Translations under genes and position numbers: made by a program
NCBI GenBank assembly: GCA_037013685.1
Contig: CM072891.1
Location: 15,724,501 to 15,788,500 of the forward strand
Length of the DNA: 64,000 bases
Source: Acridotheres tristis
Lineage: Eukaryota > Chordata > Aves > Passeriformes > Sturnidae
Direction: 5' to 3'
Part shown: positions 62,201 to 64,000 of the stretch, piece after piece
Layout of the letters: each line of letters begins with the position of its first letter
Position numbering within the stretch: the stretch's first letter is position 1
Notes under the pieces: generated by a model
What the model was told of the DNA's origin: nothing
The model's input: only the letters and a program-made list of their open reading frames with translations
The model's database searches: none

Positions 62201-64000
62201 ACAGAAGATCTGGAAATTCAGATAAGCTTTTCACAGATTGCAGTGACTCCACAGGGCATTGAAGTGCTGATAGCCATGGTTTACCCTACAGAGCTTATTT
62301 GCTACATTTTCAGAAGTTCTGTATATCTAAAATTTTACTTTCCATCCACAGACAATATCAACATTATTGTTCTATTCATAAAAACATATGAATGTGAATT
62401 TGTGAAAAAATTTGCTCACATGAGCAATTGTAAAGCATTTTAGCATGTACTGATGAATACATCAGTGTATGTTATTTTGTGGTATAAGGCTTCCATGCAC
62501 CTTCTACCTATTCATGACAATGTCACATTTTGAAAAATATTGTAGTCATAAACAGCCTTCAATTTTTAAGAGCAATTTGATGAAATATTTTATTACTAAC
62601 AGTAGTTTATCCGGGCTACAGATTCTGATAGTTTGATAACAGCATTTTCTGTGTATTACAGAAAGGTCAAATATTCGTAGCTGTCAGAAGGACTATGTCT
62701 CTTTAAATGCTTACTTATTGTCAGTTTTACTGTTCCTAATAGTTTAGCAACAAAGCACTCTTCTAAAAATTTTCAATGGTAAACCAAGAAGCAATGGTCA
62801 AAGCTTTCATCTGTTGCTCAAAAAAAGGCATAAGTATTAGAAATTTTAGGAAGATAGATCTTAATGGTCTGCCTCCCTTATTTTAAATTATAAGAAGTCT
62901 TCTTTCTGGCATTATAGTGCACAAGAATGTTATGAATAGCTTTAAAATTTATTAACAATTCTTCACGGTAAAAGTTCTTTGGCTTTAATTCTATGTGAAA
63001 TAGACTTTTCTGAAATATACAGCAAAACAAAACATTAAAAAAAATAGATTAAATGTCCCTTTTTTAATCTTCTAAAGTAAAATAACTTTAGCTTTGAATA
63101 TACAAGAAGCATGCTACTCATGAGTGATGCACTGTGTGTCCAAATTCTCTTTGGCAAAATCTATCCAGCAACTTAGACCTAGCTCAGTGGACACATTGTT
63201 GGGATCATATCTACATTCTTTCCTGAAAAACTGCATGTAGACTATGTTATAATAGAGAGTCCTTGTCTAGAAGAAAGTTGGTGTCAGTTTCATCCTTTAT
63301 ATTTATAATGAATTCTTCGATACCTACTTTTATCTTTCTGGGGACACTTAGCTGTCCTTACATATTCTTCCAATCCTTGAAAAGTTGAAAGCACTTACAA
63401 CTTTTTAACAGTCTGTGACAACCATATTACTTTGCATAAATCTAAAAATTTCCAACTTTCCTTTGTGAAAACAGTAGTTCTGTGACAGCTCCTTGCAGAA
63501 GTGTTATTTTTTTGGATGCATTCCAGTTTCTCTGAACATGACTTCCCACTGTGTTTTATACTTGCAAGAAAAAGTATTGCTGATTTCAAGTCCTGTTCCA
63601 AGGTGAGCCTTCCATTCAGAAAGATTAGAAGCAGTATTACTCATTTTATGGGACATGAAGTGTATGTGAGATAACACAGGCTTTTTAAAAACACACTATA
63701 TTCTTATGTGTGCTTGGTTTACCTGGAATCTCTCTGAGTGATGCTCTTTCTTGACACAAGACAATTTAAATGTTTTGTTATTTTTTATTCTTTCTAGTGG
63801 TACTAAAACACTAATATTTCATACTCGGTCAACTTAGGAAATAAGAATGTGATTTCTAGATCTAAATAACGTTTGGAAATATTTGAAGGTGCCATTAGAT
63901 ATGTATTTGGACCTTCTGAAGTTTTCTTAGTCATGCCCTTCTGTGGTTTTTTGTAAATTGTCATTAGACCTTTTTAATCACTTCTTGGCTCCATGAATTT
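56251..64000. other. Unique AT-rich stretch to end of window
   Basis: Apart from an (AAAC)n/(AAAT)n microsatellite at 56,760-56,793 and short poly(A) and poly(T) runs near 60,350 and 62,170, I see no element. Slightly GC-richer patches near 58,560-58,720 and 59,260-59,470 are unassigned. Open frames are 97 codons or fewer and unrecognised. Confidence 0.55.
56760..56793. repeat. (AAAC)n/(AAAT)n microsatellite
   Basis: About five AAAC units are followed by two to three AAAT units, a compound tetranucleotide repeat. Confidence 0.92.

Overview
This window looks like nuclear DNA from a vertebrate, most likely a bird. It is AT-rich (by eye, not counted) and shows no dense ORF packing, operons or ribosome-binding-site pattern. 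It carries several fragments with the 3' end typical of avian CR1 LINEs, and LTR remnants whose ends match a common avian ERVL-type family (antisense ends reading TGTCATGGTT-AACYCC). The number and type of LTR insertions would suit a songbird, but that is a weaker inference. I found no protein-coding gene, rRNA, tRNA or CRISPR array that I can support. The open reading frames present are short (182 codons or fewer), lack recognisable domains, and several lie in repeats. The window is best read as intergenic or deep-intronic sequence.

Layout. Bases 1-13,400 are mostly unique AT-rich sequence with a poly-T run, an (AAAT)n microsatellite and one weak CR1 tail. Bases 13.4-22.4 kb hold most of the CR1: an antisense fragment at 13.4 kb, an old L3/CR1-like fragment at 14.1 kb, a short sense tail at 16.2 kb, an antisense piece ending in a (TA)n tract at 18.1-18.45 kb, and an antisense piece at 20.76-21.2 kb. 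The last one abuts a degenerate tandem repeat that was split by a solo LTR (21,436-21,730) and is followed by a second LTR-like block with a polyadenylation signal.

Bases 22.4-30.8 kb are mostly unique, with a GC-richer block at 28.4-28.8 kb. At 30.87-31.19 kb a truncated ERVL-type LTR has an expanded hexanucleotide microsatellite. Bases 31-39 kb are unique apart from a GC-richer block at 33.2-33.6 kb. A sense CR1 lies at 39.39-39.85 kb.

The best-resolved structure is at 43,767-44,826: an antisense ERVL-type LTR split by a second, sense LTR (43,922-44,454). The inner LTR has matching inverted termini and a perfect 4-bp target-site duplication. Bases 44.8-56 kb are largely unique but contain two pairs of similar non-coding blocks that suggest old local duplication. 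A probable LTR lies near 56.0-56.25 kb, and the rest is unique AT-rich sequence.

No genes act together here. The history that can be read is serial retroelement insertion into non-coding DNA, with several unique blocks that might be conserved regulatory elements. I could not test conservation, so those remain candidates only.
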